From Anaerolineae bacterium (GTDB lineage Bacteria; Chloroflexota; Anaerolineae; UBA4142), in contig DAIDTM010000032.1 in the NCBI GenBank assembly GCA_027457205.1, positions 1 through 5,137 of the forward strand: a stretch of 5,137 bases of DNA, given 5' to 3'. Below are positions 3,918 to 5,137 of the stretch, in pieces. Both the position numbers and the translations under genes were made by a program. Position 1 is the stretch's first letter, and the number at the start of each line of letters is the position of its first letter. The notes below the pieces were generated by a model that saw only the letters and a list, made by a program, of their open reading frames with translations, was not told where the DNA came from and searched no databases.

Positions 3918-5137
3918 GTGCAAACTGCTACGCCCGCCAGCGCCACGCGCTTTGCCGCGTTGCGTCATCGAAACTTTGTCCTGCTATGGACAGGACTCAT
4001 CGTCTCGAACGTCGGCACGTGGATGCAGAACGTCGCGCAGGGCTGGCTCATCCTGCAGCTGACCAACTCGCCGCTGTGGCTCGGCTTGCTGGGTTTGAGT
4101 TTCGCGCTGCCGATGATCGTGCTGCCTCTTTTCGGCGGGGCGATCGTCGATCGCGTGAATCGCATCCGTCTGCTCTATTTCACGCAGACGGCATTCGCGC
4201 TGAACGCGTTCGCGCTCGCCGCGCTGACGTGGCTAGGCGTCGTCAACGTGTGGCACATCCTCATCACGTCGTTCATCGGCGCGGCGCTGCTCGCGCTCGA
4301 TAACCCGGCGCGCCAGGCATTGATTCCCGACCTGGTTCCGCCGGGCGATCTGCTGAACGCGTTGTCGCTCAACTCGGCGACATACAACGGCGCGGCGCTC
4401 GTCGGTCCCGCGCTCGCGGGTGCGCTGCTGGTACCGCTCGGCGCAGGGACGCTCTTCTTCCTCAACGGGGTCAGCTATGTCGCGGTGATCATCGCGCTCT
4501 TTGCGATGAAGGATGCGCGAACCCACGGCAGCAGCGCCACCCGTCACGCGTCCATCGGTAAATCAATGCTGGCTGGGCTTGCCTACGCGTGGCGTTCGCG
4601 GCTGATCTTCGCGCTGCTCGGTCTTTCCACGCTCGTCGCGATCTTTGGGCGATCGTACCAGAATCTCTTGCCGATTTTCGCGCGCGATATCTGGCACGGC
4701 GGACCGGAAGCATACGGATTACTGCTCTCCGCGGCGGGCGGCGGCGCGCTCGTCGGCGCGTTTGGACTGGCATCAATCAAGCAAATATCGCGCCAGGGCG
4801 CGGTGCTGGTCATCAGCGGGTTGCTTTTCAGCGCGTCGATTGTCGCGTTCGCGCTCAGCCCGTCGCTCGCGCTTGGAATCGTCCTTCTGTTTGTCGCCGG
4901 CGTGATGGTGACCGTTTTTGGCACGATCATTGCAACGTTCATCCAAATCGAGACGCCCAATGAATTGCGCGGGCGCGTGATGAGTCTCTATGCCATCACG
5001 CTGATCGGCGTGCCATCGCTCGGCGCGCTGGGAAGCGGCGTGACCGCCGAACTGCTCGGGGGAGTTCAAGGATCGCCGCGCGCGGTGCTCGCCGGCGCGG
5101 CGATCCTGGGGGTCGTCCTGATTTTAGTCGCACCATT
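3918..5137 (+). CDS. EntS-type MFS exporter (MFS_3 family), 3' end cut by the window
   Basis: This frame is open for 406 codons from a GTG start to the right edge, with no stop. It encodes an inner-membrane major facilitator of the EntS/MFS_3 type, a group that includes siderophore and drug exporters driven by the proton gradient. Family features are visible. The N-terminus has FAALRHRNFVLLWTG at 12-26 followed by GTWMQNVAQGWLILQLTNSP at 33-52. The motif-A-like loop FGGAIVDRVNRIR is at 72-84. The hallmark DNPARQALIPDLVP is at 128-141, with NSATYNGAALVGPALAG after it. The second-half loop PNELRGRVMSLY is at 347-358. About ten or more hydrophobic helices can be picked out, with a polar central loop near 198-215. 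Members are usually about 410-430 residues, so only the tail is probably missing. The gene has its own promoter and ribosome binding site and is divergent from the STAND gene. The substrate cannot be told from the sequence. Confidence 0.93.
   Translation, partial: MQTATPASATRFAALRHRNFVLLWTGLIVSNVGTWMQNVAQGWLILQLTNSPLWLGLLGLSFALPMIVLPLFGGAIVDRVNRIRLLYFTQTAFALNAFALAALTWLGVVNVWHILITSFIGAALLALDNPARQALIPDLVPPGDLLNALSLNSATYNGAALVGPALAGALLVPLGAGTLFFLNGVSYVAVIIALFAMKDARTHGSSATRHASIGKSMLAGLAYAWRSRLIFALLGLSTLVAIFGRSYQNLLPIFARDIWHGGPEAYGLLLSAAGGGALVGAFGLASIKQISRQGAVLVISGLLFSASIVAFALSPSLALGIVLLFVAGVMVTVFGTIIATFIQIETPNELRGRVMSLYAITLIGVPSLGALGSGVTAELLGGVQGSPRAVLAGAAILGVVLILVAP

Noticed and set aside
4233..4547. 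Minus-strand open frames opposite the MFS gene, including those at 4489-4776 and 4773-5069
   Set aside because: The plus-strand frame carries all the transporter motifs. The minus frames are arginine-rich or low-complexity shadows typical of GC-rich DNA.

Overview
The window (5,137 bp) looks like chromosomal DNA of a GC-rich, free-living bacterium, most likely a member of the Chloroflexota (Anaerolineae-like). The basis is the style of the proteins (a SEFIR/NB-ARC STAND protein, a YraN with a FIEVRTRR motif, MiaA), CGCG-rich codon use, and intergenic spacers filled with short tandem repeats. The taxonomic call is an inference from remembered family style, not from a search.

Layout. Four coding units lie on the minus strand, read from right to left. 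The first is a 705-residue SEFIR-type TIR / NB-ARC / winged-helix / C-terminal TIR protein (3751-1634). The second is a 140-codon TPR-like unit (1630-1208), in the same frame and separated from the first only by a TAG stop and one further codon. The third is yraN (1142-762). The fourth is the N-terminal 225 codons of miaA (675-1, cut by the window edge). On the plus strand, an EntS-type major facilitator exporter (3918 onward) runs off the right edge after 406 codons. The 166-bp gap between the divergent genes holds two back-to-back sigma-70-like promoters whose -35 boxes are only 8 bp apart, and each gene has a clear GGAGG ribosome binding site.

Both spacers flanking yraN are repeat arrays arranged as inverted repeats. 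One is a 10-bp-period GTTTCA/TGAAAC array just before the miaA start. The other is a 7-bp-period GGATGAA/TTCATCC array that runs into the end of the TPR unit.

How the genes may work together. The STAND protein has the architecture of a bacterial immune sensor: a nucleotide-driven switch with NADase-type TIR-fold domains at both ends. The TPR region that such proteins normally carry at the C-terminus as a sensor is mostly missing, and its last part survives as the separate downstream unit. A block of about 800 bp (roughly 1590-2390, about 43% GC against about 62% on either side) covers exactly the winged helix, the second TIR and the join to the TPR unit. This suggests that recombination swapped a TIR-bearing segment into an ancestral SEFIR-NB-ARC-TPR gene. 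miaA (tRNA modification) and yraN are ordinary housekeeping genes. The exporter is divergently transcribed and may share control DNA with the immune gene, but nothing in the sequence shows a functional link.
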